64,000 nt of DNA, taken from NCBI RefSeq assembly GCF_017573465.1, contig NZ_JAGEPF010000015.1, positions 124,001 to 188,000 of the forward strand, read 5' to 3'. This DNA comes from Actinomadura violacea (GTDB lineage Bacteria > Actinomycetota > Actinomycetes > Streptosporangiales > Streptosporangiaceae). Of the stretch, positions 26,063-33,995 are shown piece after piece. How positions within the stretch are numbered: the first letter of the stretch is position 1; each line of letters starts with the position of its first letter. The position numbers and the translations under genes were made by a program. The notes under the pieces were generated by a model. The model worked only from the letters and a program-made list of their open reading frames with translations, did not search any database and was not told where the DNA came from.

Positions 26063-27496
26063 TCACGCCTTGGCGGCGGCGGTGCCGGCGGCCGCGGGCT
26101 CGCCCTCGGTGACGGCGCGGCGCTTCTCGGCGCGGCCGAGCAGGACCAGGGTGACCACGGTCGCGGCGAGCGCGATGACGGGCACGAGCCACACCGACCC
26201 CTTGCCGATGACCGGGTCCGTCGCCTTCAGCAGCCACCCGATCGCGAACCAGTCGGGGTCGGCGAGCGTGGACAGCTCCGGCGCCGTCTTCTCGTACAGG
26301 CCCCAGGTGAAGCCCTGGCCGACCGCCAGGATCAGGCCGGAGATCACCCCGCCGAGGACGGCGCCGCGCCAGCCCGCCACCACGTTGCCGAACAGCCCGG
26401 CGGCGCCGCCGACGAAGAACAGCATGATCATGGGCGGGGCGAGGGTGAACCAGCCGGCCGCCGCGGACACCGCGAGGCAGATCAGGAACACCACCGTGGA
26501 CGTCACGAACCCGAGCATGACCGCGGTCGGCGCGACGGGGAAGACGGTCGGCGCGTCCAGCGCGGGCCGGGTGCCGGGGATGACCCGGTCGCTGAAGCCC
26601 TTGAACGCCGGGACGATCTCGCCGAGGAACATCCGGACCCCGTACAGCAGGATCGCGATGCCGCCCGCGAACCGCAGCCCGACCAGCAGCCCCCACACCC
26701 ATGGGGACAGCTTGTCGTCCATCTCGGCGGCGGCCTTGGCCACCACGCCGTGGTCGGCGAACGCGACCCCGAGCAGCATGATCACCGAGATGATCAGCGC
26801 GGTGCTGATGTTCACGTCCTTGAAGAACGACAGCTGGCGGGGCAACGTCAGCTTCTCGGTGTCGTGCTTGTCCCGGCTGCCGAGCGGACGGGCGGCGTAG
26901 CCGGTGATGAGGCAGGCCAGCGAGCTGGTGTGCGCGTACCCGAACCGGTCGTCCGGCATGACGCGGCGCATCAGCGGCCGCATCCACAGCGGCTGCAGCG
27001 TCCAGTACGCGGCGACGAACCCGGCGCCGCACAGCACCAGCGTCAGCTGGTTCGCGCCCGGCGCGATCGTCACCAGCGACGCGACGGTCACCGTGCTGAC
27101 CCAGAACATCAGGTGCCCGGTCAGGTACAGGTACCGCGCGGCGGGGAACAGCCGCACGATCAGCACGTGCACGAGGAACGCCACCGTGATCACCAGTGCG
27201 ATCGTCCCGCCCTGCTCGGACAGGAAGTCGGTGAGCGAGTGGTCGGCGTGCGGCGGCGTGGTGCCCATCGCGCTCGCCAGCACCGTCTGGAAGCTGGAGA
27301 GCCCGCCGGTGAACACGTCCACGCCGATGAACAGGATCACCACGCCGATCGTGGCGCGCAGCGCGCCCGCGACGACGTCCTCCGCCCGTTTGCGCTGCAG
27401 GATCAGCCCGGCGAGCGTGATGAGCCCGATCAGGATCGGGACCTGGCCGAAGACGTTGTTCGCCAGGAACGTGAGGATGTCCTTGATGACGCCCAT
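26063..27496 (-). CDS. PTS EIIC component, UlaA/SgaT (ascorbate-type) permease
   Basis: A 477-aa membrane protein with about 11-12 hydrophobic segments. The N-terminus FLANNVFGQVPILIGLITLAGLILQRK and the stretch GHLMFWVSTV match the ascorbate-specific IIC family (UlaA). It carries the sugar across the membrane while IIB phosphorylates it. None of the L-ascorbate catabolic genes ulaD/E/F/G is nearby, so the substrate may differ from ascorbate. Second gene of a gntR-IIC-IIB-IIA-SIS transcription unit. Confidence 0.87.
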   Translation of the reverse strand: MGVIKDILTFLANNVFGQVPILIGLITLAGLILQRKRAEDVVAGALRATIGVVILFIGVDVFTGGLSSFQTVLASAMGTTPPHADHSLTDFLSEQGGTIALVITVAFLVHVLIVRLFPAARYLYLTGHLMFWVSTVTVASLVTIAPGANQLTLVLCGAGFVAAYWTLQPLWMRPLMRRVMPDDRFGYAHTSSLACLITGYAARPLGSRDKHDTEKLTLPRQLSFFKDVNISTALIISVIMLLGVAFADHGVVAKAAAEMDDKLSPWVWGLLVGLRFAGGIAILLYGVRMFLGEIVPAFKGFSDRVIPGTRPALDAPTVFPVAPTAVMLGFVTSTVVFLICLAVSAAAGWFTLAPPMIMLFFVGGAAGLFGNVVAGWRGAVLGGVISGLILAVGQGFTWGLYEKTAPELSTLADPDWFAIGWLLKATDPVIGKGSVWLVPVIALAATVVTLVLLGRAEKRRAVTEGEPAAAGTAAAKA

Positions 27497-27591
27497 GGTG
27501 AAGTCGCCTCACTTCTCGGGGTGGGTCGCGCGCTGTAGCCCCGACAGCGCGGATGGACGGTCGTGGCCCCGGACGCGCGCCGGGGGAGCGG

Positions 27592-28323
27592 TCAGTGGGA
27601 CGGCGGGCGCAGGTCGAGCTCCAGCCGGTACCGGTCGCCCCGGTAGAGGGACCGGACGTACTCCAGCGGCCGCCCGTCCTCGTCCCGCGTCACCCGCTCG
27701 AACAGGAACGCCGGCGTGTGCACGGGGACGTCCAGCTCGGCGGCCTCCTCCGCGGTGACGACGGTCGGCTCGATCGTCTCGGTGCCCGAGGCGATCACGA
27801 TGCCGGCGCCGCGCAGCAGGTCGTAGAACGACCGGCCCTCCAGGACGTCCCGGCGCAGCCCGGGCATGAGCGCCCGGGGCAGGTAGAGCGTCTCGATGGC
27901 CATCGTCGCGCCGTCCGCCAGCCGCAGCCGCCGAATGGTAAATACCTCTTCGGCCGGGGACAGGGCCAGCCGCCTGCCGATCCGCGCCCCCGCGGTCTCG
28001 GTGCGGAACGACAGCACGCGGCCGCCCGGCTTCATCCCCCGGCGGATCATGTCCTCGGTGAACGAGGTCATGGTGAGCGGGACCGCGATCCGCGGTTCGG
28101 CCACGTAGGTGCCGCTTCCGTGCCGCCGTTCGAGCAGGCCCTCCGCGACGAGGCCGTCCACGGCCTGCCGTAACGTGGGCCGGGAGACGCCGAGGTCCTC
28201 GACCAGCCGGCGTTCGGAGGGCAGCGCGTCACCGGGCTCCAGGCCGTCGAGCATGGCGAGCAGCTCCCGGCGGACCGTCTGCCGCTTCGTGTTCCCGTTA
28301 CGGCCCTCGCCGCCAGTCCGCAC
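27592..28323 (-). CDS. GntR/HutC-family regulator with UTRA domain
   Basis: A 243-aa regulator with an N-terminal winged helix-turn-helix (LPSERRLVEDLGVSRPTLRQAVDGLVAEGLLERRHGSG in outline, residues ~34-72) and a C-terminal UTRA sensor domain (~95-238) that in HutC-family proteins binds phosphorylated sugars or similar ligands. The GTG start is preceded by GAAGG/AGAGAGG. It is the first gene of the PTS operon and has a TGGT-N4-ACCA element upstream, so it probably represses itself and the operon until the transported sugar phosphate appears. Confidence 0.9.
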   Translation of the reverse strand: MRTGGEGRNGNTKRQTVRRELLAMLDGLEPGDALPSERRLVEDLGVSRPTLRQAVDGLVAEGLLERRHGSGTYVAEPRIAVPLTMTSFTEDMIRRGMKPGGRVLSFRTETAGARIGRRLALSPAEEVFTIRRLRLADGATMAIETLYLPRALMPGLRRDVLEGRSFYDLLRGAGIVIASGTETIEPTVVTAEEAAELDVPVHTPAFLFERVTRDEDGRPLEYVRSLYRGDRYRLELDLRPPSH

Positions 28324-28382
28324 GCCTTCACCTCTCTAAGGATCCGATCCCGTCGTCGCACACGCTACGTCCCATTATGGCG

Positions 28383-28398
28383 ACTGGTCAATACCACT
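28383..28398. promoter_or_regulatory. GntR/HutC-type operator
   Basis: ACTGGTCAATACCACT contains TGGT-CAAT-ACCA, the arrangement seen in DasR/HutC-type sites. It lies 60 bp upstream of the gntR start, next to a CATAAT -10-like hexamer on the minus strand (28379-28374). Likely site of the adjacent GntR protein. Confidence 0.6.
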
Positions 28399-28509
28399 TT
28401 GTCGATGTTTGCCATGGCGGTCCGCGCGCACCCGGCCTAGCGTCACCGAAGATCGTCCTGACATCGGCGGAGCGCCGCGCCCGGACGGCGCGGCGGGGGA
28501 GGCGGCGAG

Positions 28510-29859
28510 ATGAACCGGTGCGTTCGCGCGGGCCTGGCGTTCGCGGTCCCGCTCGTGCTGTCCGCGACCGCGGGCACGGCGGCGGCCGCGGACAGGGGAA
28601 CGACCGAGGCGGACGGCGGGCCGCCGGGGACCCGGCCCGGCTGGCGGCTCGTCGCGGCCGAGCCGTTCGACCGGCGCCTGGACGACGCGCGGGTGCCGTG
28701 GCGGCCCGACGACGACGGCCCCGCGAGCCCCTACGACGTCGACATGTACGACAACGACGGCGGCTACTTCACCGCCGTGGGCGGACCGGCTTTCCGCACG
28801 CAGCTCGCCAAGGTGCACACGTACCGCAAGTCCTTCGCGTTCGGCCGGCGCGGATGGCTCACCGCCGAGCTCGCCGCGCGCGACCGCGACGGGGACGGCA
28901 GGCCGGACGACCCGCCGACCCTGACCTCGCGGAACGGCGCCGCGGACCTCGACGAGCCCGACTACCGCGGCGGCGTCGTCATCCGGTCGACGCGGGACCT
29001 GCCCGCCGAGTACCGGGTCGAGATGACGCTGCGCGGCCTGGACTTCGGCGGCGAGCGCGGCGGCTCGTGGGACTATCCCGACGGCCGGATCAACGGCTAC
29101 GCGCCGGGCGGCTGCAAGACCGTCTTCCCGTGGACGTCGGGCGGCGACTTCTCCCGGCCCGAATGCGCGTGGCCGGACGCCCGCACCGACTCCAACGGCT
29201 TCTACTACATGTCGATCATGGATTACCGGCGGGTCGCGCCGCACAACAACGTGTTCGTCCACGCGCACCGGAAGGTGGCCATGGACGGATACAACAGGTA
29301 CAAGTACACAGGCTCGGGGCTCAAGTACTGCAACCCCGCCACCAAGCGGTACGAGCCGTACTCCGCCGGGACCGGAAACGGCGTCAACGCCATCTTCATG
29401 ACCGACGACCGCCGGTATCCGGCCATGCCGGGCACCGAATACCTGATGCAGAGCGAATGCGGCTTCGTGAAGGGCGGCGCGATCGTCTCGACGGTCGACC
29501 TGCGGCCGGAACTTCTGCCCGAGAACCCCTACACGTTCGCGATCGAGCGGCGCGCCGGGGCGTACACGATGGAGATGTCGGGCGTCTTCGCGCACGTGGG
29601 CCGCGCGACGTTCCGGTACACGCGCAAGTTCGTGCAGGACGGCGAGCCGATCTGGCACTACAACCAGCGGCCCGGCGAGTACGACGGCCGCTACGACGCG
29701 GACTGGACCTGGAAGGGACCCGGCGGCACCCTCGTCGACCGGCGCACCTGGCCGGCCGGGTCGGCCTATCCCGACCGGTTCATGATCGGTGACCCGCACA
29801 TGAACTTCTACGAGGGCGCCGCCCGGGTCGACGACGTCCGCCTCTACGTCCCCCGGTGA
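28510..29859 (+). CDS. Secreted protein of unknown function
   Basis: A 449-aa exported protein: a Sec-type signal peptide (residues 1 to about 27, ending AGTAAAA) is followed by a soluble, aromatic- and glycine-rich, probably beta-rich domain. Four cysteines (in GGCKTVF, PECAW, KYCNP, SECGF) could form two disulfides outside the cell. A DRDGDGRPDD segment (near residue 130) looks like a calcium-binding loop. Although the composition recalls carbohydrate-active jelly-roll proteins, no catalytic signature was recognised. The ATG has GGGGGAGG upstream. Monogenic; function open. Confidence 0.75.
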   Translation: MNRCVRAGLAFAVPLVLSATAGTAAAADRGTTEADGGPPGTRPGWRLVAAEPFDRRLDDARVPWRPDDDGPASPYDVDMYDNDGGYFTAVGGPAFRTQLAKVHTYRKSFAFGRRGWLTAELAARDRDGDGRPDDPPTLTSRNGAADLDEPDYRGGVVIRSTRDLPAEYRVEMTLRGLDFGGERGGSWDYPDGRINGYAPGGCKTVFPWTSGGDFSRPECAWPDARTDSNGFYYMSIMDYRRVAPHNNVFVHAHRKVAMDGYNRYKYTGSGLKYCNPATKRYEPYSAGTGNGVNAIFMTDDRRYPAMPGTEYLMQSECGFVKGGAIVSTVDLRPELLPENPYTFAIERRAGAYTMEMSGVFAHVGRATFRYTRKFVQDGEPIWHYNQRPGEYDGRYDADWTWKGPGGTLVDRRTWPAGSAYPDRFMIGDPHMNFYEGAARVDDVRLYVPR

Positions 29860-29866
29860 TCCGGCG

Positions 29867-30295
29867 TCAGCAGGGCTTCAGCGAACTGATCTTGTAGCCG
29901 AACGCGTTGGTGTTGCCTTTGGAGCCCACCAGCGGCTCCCGCTCGGCGGCGCGCTTGTCGCCCTTGTAGTGGGCGTCCTGGTACAGGCACCACCTGCGGC
30001 CGGTGCGGTTCCACGCCGACAGCACGTGGTCGTTGAGCCCTCCCTCCAGCTCGCTCAGGTCCCGCGCCTTGTGGGCGAAGGACAGGCGGGCGCCGCCGCC
30101 GTCCCTGTCGTGCCAGATGCACATCCGGCCGCGCGGGCAGGCGTCGTAGCCGGCCAGCGCCGGCGCCGACACCGACGCGGGCACCGACGCCGGCGCCGTC
30201 GCGATCGGGGGCGACGCCGACGCCGCCGCGGCCGGTGCTCCGGCCATCAGCGCCGACGCCGCGAGGACCAGGCCGGTCCGGGTTCCGATGCGCAC
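29867..30295 (-). CDS. Secreted peptidase-inhibitor family I36 protein
   Basis: A 142-aa exported protein with a signal peptide (about residues 1-30) and an Ala/Pro/Ser linker. A single small domain follows with the pattern CPRGRMCIWHDRDGGGARLSF, a tryptophan-containing centre (WNRTGRRWCLY) and YKGD. This is the beta/gamma-crystallin-like fold of Streptomyces metalloproteinase inhibitor (I36/SMPI) relatives. Four cysteines may form two disulfides. Inhibition of a protease is a family inference. The GTG start follows AAGGCGG. Confidence 0.78.
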   Translation of the reverse strand: MRIGTRTGLVLAASALMAGAPAAAASASPPIATAPASVPASVSAPALAGYDACPRGRMCIWHDRDGGGARLSFAHKARDLSELEGGLNDHVLSAWNRTGRRWCLYQDAHYKGDKRAAEREPLVGSKGNTNAFGYKISSLKPC

Positions 30296-30403
30296 TTCCA
30301 CCGCCTTACTGTCACCTGCCGGTGACTTAAATGAGATGAGCCGATTACGTAGAGTAGTGCTCGGAAATGCCGGCGCGAGGCGGCATCGCCGCAGGTGAGG
30401 CAG

Positions 30404-31522
30404 ATGTGGCCGGCACGTGACGCCGGCGGTGAGGGGACGACGGTGGCCGACGCTCCGGAAAGCGCGCGCGGTGTCCTGCTGGACTCGTTCGAGGGCGCCA
30501 CCGACGACGCCAAGCTCACCCGGGCCCTGGCCTACGTGTCCCAGCAGACCTGCAAGCCCGCGATCGTGCTCGGCCAGCGCGCGATGGAGTTCAAGCAGAC
30601 CCGCGAGGTCTTCGACGGTCTCGCCTTCACCGGCGTCATCAGCGGCAACGAGTTCCACTACAACCAGCGCGTGCGGATCAGCGTCCCGGGCTCGGGATGG
30701 CTCGCCCTGCCCAAAGGGCGGACCCGGGGGCTCTACATCGGCGACCTGAGCTTCGAGGGCGACTCCGGCACCACCTTCTTCACCGACCACGACCACACCG
30801 GCCCGGTGCTGTGGGCCTCGCATTTCGAGAACCTCGCGTTCAACCTCTTCAAGCACGTCATCTGGGGCGCGCACAACGCCGTCACGTTCTCCGGCTTCTG
30901 GGACGTCAACAACAGCTACGACACGCCGTTCAAGCTCTGGGGCTCCGACAACAGCTACTGGACGGACGGAATGCTGATCGACTCCCCGAAGATGGGAAGC
31001 GGCGACCGCTATCACGTGTGGCTGCCGAACGTCAGCAAGACCGTCGTCGGCCCCCTGTTCATCACGGCGCAGGCCAACGTCTGCGGGATCCGCCTCGACG
31101 GCGGCCGCGGCGTGGTCCTGGACGGCGTCCGCTTCGACGCGCAGGCCCAGGCCGGCCGTCCGACCTGGGGCAGCCAGCTGCTCATCACCGGCGGGAGGTT
31201 CGTCCGGGTCCGCGACTGCTGGTTCTACGGCGGCATGGCGCGGCCGGACTCGACCGGCCACTCCAGCGCCGCCCACGACAAGGGGATCGTGACGATCACC
31301 GGCGGCACCGGCATCGTCATCGAGAGCCCGATGTTCAGCGACGGCGACGGCGTCCAGCCGAACGCCACCGCACAGGGCGTCCCGCACGTCCACATCGGCG
31401 GCGGCTCGCGGATCCGGATCCGCGACATCCAGGCGAGCGGCGCGCCGGTCGTCCGGCGCGCGTCGTCCGTGCCCGCCGCGACCATCGTCACCGACCCGGA
31501 CGTGACGGTGCCGGCCGGCTGA
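30404..31522 (+). CDS. Right-handed parallel beta-helix protein
   Basis: A 372-aa protein with the repeated short-strand pattern of pectate-lyase-like beta-helix proteins (GVVLDGVRFDAQ, RFVRVRDCWFYGG, GTGIVIESPMFSDG, GSRIRIRDIQASG). No signal peptide is visible from either likely start, which is unusual for a polysaccharide-directed beta-helix. Start is ambiguous: ATG at 30404 behind AGGTGAGG, or GTG at 30443 behind GAGGGG. Binding or cleavage of a polysaccharide is a fold-level guess. Confidence 0.72.
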   Translation: MWPARDAGGEGTTVADAPESARGVLLDSFEGATDDAKLTRALAYVSQQTCKPAIVLGQRAMEFKQTREVFDGLAFTGVISGNEFHYNQRVRISVPGSGWLALPKGRTRGLYIGDLSFEGDSGTTFFTDHDHTGPVLWASHFENLAFNLFKHVIWGAHNAVTFSGFWDVNNSYDTPFKLWGSDNSYWTDGMLIDSPKMGSGDRYHVWLPNVSKTVVGPLFITAQANVCGIRLDGGRGVVLDGVRFDAQAQAGRPTWGSQLLITGGRFVRVRDCWFYGGMARPDSTGHSSAAHDKGIVTITGGTGIVIESPMFSDGDGVQPNATAQGVPHVHIGGGSRIRIRDIQASGAPVVRRASSVPAATIVTDPDVTVPAG

Positions 31523-31668
31523 CCCGCGAGCACCACCCGGCCCACCAGGGCCGGAACGCCGCGGCCCCTGCGCGTGGGTGATCATTCGCCCGCCGTTCGG
31601 CTGCGCGCCCCGTCGACGCCACTCGCGATCTCTAAGTTCCTGCGGCGGCGTCTAAGACGGGAACCGAA

Positions 31669-32622
31669 ATGCGCAGAAGCAGGGTCGTCCGGGCTCGCGG
31701 CATCACGAAGTCGTTCGGCGACGTGGTCGCCCTCGACGGCGTCGACCTGGAGGTCGAGGCCGGGCAGGTCCACGGCCTGGTGGGCCCGAACGGCGCGGGC
31801 AAGACGACGCTCCTCGGCCTGCTGCTCGGCCTGGCGGTCGCCGACCGCGGCCGCCTGGAGATCCTGGGGGCGCCGGTCGGGCGGACGCTCGCCGTCCCCG
31901 ACGGCGTCGCCGGGTTCGTGGACGGGCCCGGGCTCTACCCCTCGCTGACCGCGCGGCAGAACCTCACCGCCCTGGCGAGGCTGCGCGGGCACGACTCCGC
32001 CGCCGGCGTCGGCGAGGCGCTGGAGCAGGTGGGGCTCACCGACGTCGCCGACGACCGTGTCCGCGGCTTCTCCCTCGGGATGCGGCAGCGGCTCGGGCTG
32101 GCCGCCGCGCTGCTCACCCGGCCGCGGCTGCTCGTCATCGACGAGCCCGCCAACGGCCTGGACCCGGCGGGCAAGCGGCACGTGCACCGGGTCATCACCG
32201 GGCTCGCCGCGGACGGCGCCGCGGTCGTCATGTCGAGCCACCGGATGGACGACCTAGCCGCGCTGTGCCCGGAGGTCACCGTCCTCGCGACCGGGCGGGT
32301 CGTGTTCTCGGGGCCGGTCGGCAAGCTCGCCGCGGAGGTCGGCGACCTCGACCACCGGCTGCTGACCGCCGATCCGCCGGCCGCCCGCGAGGTGGCGTCG
32401 CGGACGCCCGGCCTGCGGGTCGTGCGGGACCCGCAGGCCGGGCCGGACGACGGCGCGCTCGTCGTCCGCGGGCCGGTGCAGGCCCTCGACGACCTGGTGG
32501 TGCGGCTCGTGGAGGCCGGTGTCGCGGTGCGCGGGCTGGCGCCCGTCGTCCCGCCGCTGGAAGCCGCCTTCCTGGCGCTGACCGGGACCGAGCCGCGCGA
32601 GACCGAGGAGGACCCCCGATGA
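31669..32622 (+). CDS. ABC transporter ATP-binding protein (BcrA/DrrA-like exporter type)
   Basis: A 317-aa ABC-2 exporter ATPase. It has Walker A GPNGAGKT near residue 43, signature SLGMRQRLGLAAALL and Walker B LLVIDEPANGLDP. The C-terminal ~90 residues form the regulatory extension common in drug-resistance ATPases such as DrrA and BcrA. The gene overlaps the permease gene by 4 bp (ATGA). Its ribosome site is weak (GGGAA). Substrate unknown. Confidence 0.9.
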   Translation: MRRSRVVRARGITKSFGDVVALDGVDLEVEAGQVHGLVGPNGAGKTTLLGLLLGLAVADRGRLEILGAPVGRTLAVPDGVAGFVDGPGLYPSLTARQNLTALARLRGHDSAAGVGEALEQVGLTDVADDRVRGFSLGMRQRLGLAAALLTRPRLLVIDEPANGLDPAGKRHVHRVITGLAADGAAVVMSSHRMDDLAALCPEVTVLATGRVVFSGPVGKLAAEVGDLDHRLLTADPPAAREVASRTPGLRVVRDPQAGPDDGALVVRGPVQALDDLVVRLVEAGVAVRGLAPVVPPLEAAFLALTGTEPRETEEDPR

Positions 32623-33992
32623 CCGCGACCACCGCCGAGACCCCGCCCGCCGCGGACGAGGCCAGGCCGGCGCCGCTGCCGCGCGGCTACCGCTTCGAGC
32701 TGGTCAAGCTGCTGTCGCAGTGGCGGATCCGGCTGGTCCTCGCCGCGTGCTGGATCGCGCCGGCGGTGTTCGTGGCCGCGGTGAGCATGCAGAGCTCGCT
32801 GCCGGCCGACACGGTCTTCGGCCGCTGGATGCACGCGTCCGGCTGGGCGGGGTCGCTGGTGGTGCTGGGCTTCTCCTGCACCTGGGCGCTCCCGCTGCTG
32901 ACGTCGCTGGCGGCCGGCGACGTGTTCGCCGCCGAGGACCGGCTCGGCACCTGGCGCCACCTGCTGGTCGCGGTCCGCTCCCCGCGCCGGATCTTCGTGG
33001 CGAAGGCCCTCGCGAGCCTCACCGTGATCCTGGCGATGACCGCCGGGCTGGCCGTCTCGGGCATCGCCGGGGGACTGGCCGCGGCGGGCGGCCATCCGCT
33101 CGCGGGTCTCGACGGCCACATGCTGTCCTCCGGGGACGCGGCCACCACGGTGCTGCTCGCCTGGGGCTGCGTGCTCGCGCCGACGCTGGCGTTCGCGGCG
33201 GTCGGGCTGCTCGGCTCGGTGGCGCTCGGCCGGTCGCCGATGGGACTGCTGATGCCCGCGCTCCTCGCGCTCGGGCTGCAGCTCGCGCAGATGCTCCCGC
33301 TGCCGGTGGCGGTGCGGACGGCCCTGCCGGGCGAGGCGTTCCTCGCCTGGCGCGGCCTGTTCACCGCCCCGGCGCAGACCCGCCCGCTGCTCATCGGCAT
33401 CGCGGTCGCGCTGGTGTGGGCCGTCGTCGCGACCGCGCTGGCCTACCGGCTGTTCCTGCGCCGGGACTTCACCGACCTGGCCTACGACGGGTCCGGACGC
33501 CGCGTCACCGTGCACGGGGTGCTGCCGCTGGCCCTCCTCGCCGTCCTCACGGTCGCGCTCGTCTCCTGGACGACCCCGGCGAGCGGGTCGGGGATCGACC
33601 GGGGCAAGCTCGAGGACTCCCTCGCCACCTCGTACGGGCACCTCTACCGGCTGCAGACCCGCGAGCTGCACCGTCCCGCCGTCACCGAGGCACAGCTGCG
33701 GACCACCGCGTCGTGCGACAAGGGCGGCGACCGCGTCGCCGACGAGGGTCCGGGCAACGACTGGCGGTGCGTCGTGACGTGGCACCTGCCCGGCGTGTCC
33801 TCCACGGGCACCGCCATCTACCAGCTCGACGTCACCGCGGACGGGCGGTACGTCGCCGACGGAGACGGCCCGAAGGAGGTGAACGGCTACTTCCAGGTGC
33901 GCACCTCGAGCGGGGATGCGCCCAACCCCCTGTGGCAGTTCGACGGGAACGTCGACCTGCTCGCCGGCCCCGCCAGTGCTCAGAAGGGTTAG
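32619..33992 (+). CDS. ABC-2 permease with C-terminal extracytoplasmic domain
   Basis: A 457-aa protein. After a proline-rich cytoplasmic N-tail, residues ~30-310 contain six to seven membrane helices of an ABC-2-type permease. Residues ~315-457 form a soluble domain predicted outside, with two cysteines (TTASCDKGGD and DWRCVV) that could pair. This extension is not part of ordinary ABC-2 permeases. It partners the preceding ATPase and is followed after 3 bp by the secreted propeller/phosphoesterase gene, so the three probably work together. Confidence 0.83.
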   Translation: MTATTAETPPAADEARPAPLPRGYRFELVKLLSQWRIRLVLAACWIAPAVFVAAVSMQSSLPADTVFGRWMHASGWAGSLVVLGFSCTWALPLLTSLAAGDVFAAEDRLGTWRHLLVAVRSPRRIFVAKALASLTVILAMTAGLAVSGIAGGLAAAGGHPLAGLDGHMLSSGDAATTVLLAWGCVLAPTLAFAAVGLLGSVALGRSPMGLLMPALLALGLQLAQMLPLPVAVRTALPGEAFLAWRGLFTAPAQTRPLLIGIAVALVWAVVATALAYRLFLRRDFTDLAYDGSGRRVTVHGVLPLALLAVLTVALVSWTTPASGSGIDRGKLEDSLATSYGHLYRLQTRELHRPAVTEAQLRTTASCDKGGDRVADEGPGNDWRCVVTWHLPGVSSTGTAIYQLDVTADGRYVADGDGPKEVNGYFQVRTSSGDAPNPLWQFDGNVDLLAGPASAQKG

Positions 33993-33995
33993 TTC

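Noticed and set aside
27936..27947. TGGTAAATACCT inside gntR, resembling the upstream operator
   Set aside because: It lies in coding sequence and fits the codons there; a second site is possible, but one imperfect 12-mer is weak evidence, so it is only mentioned with the PTS finding.
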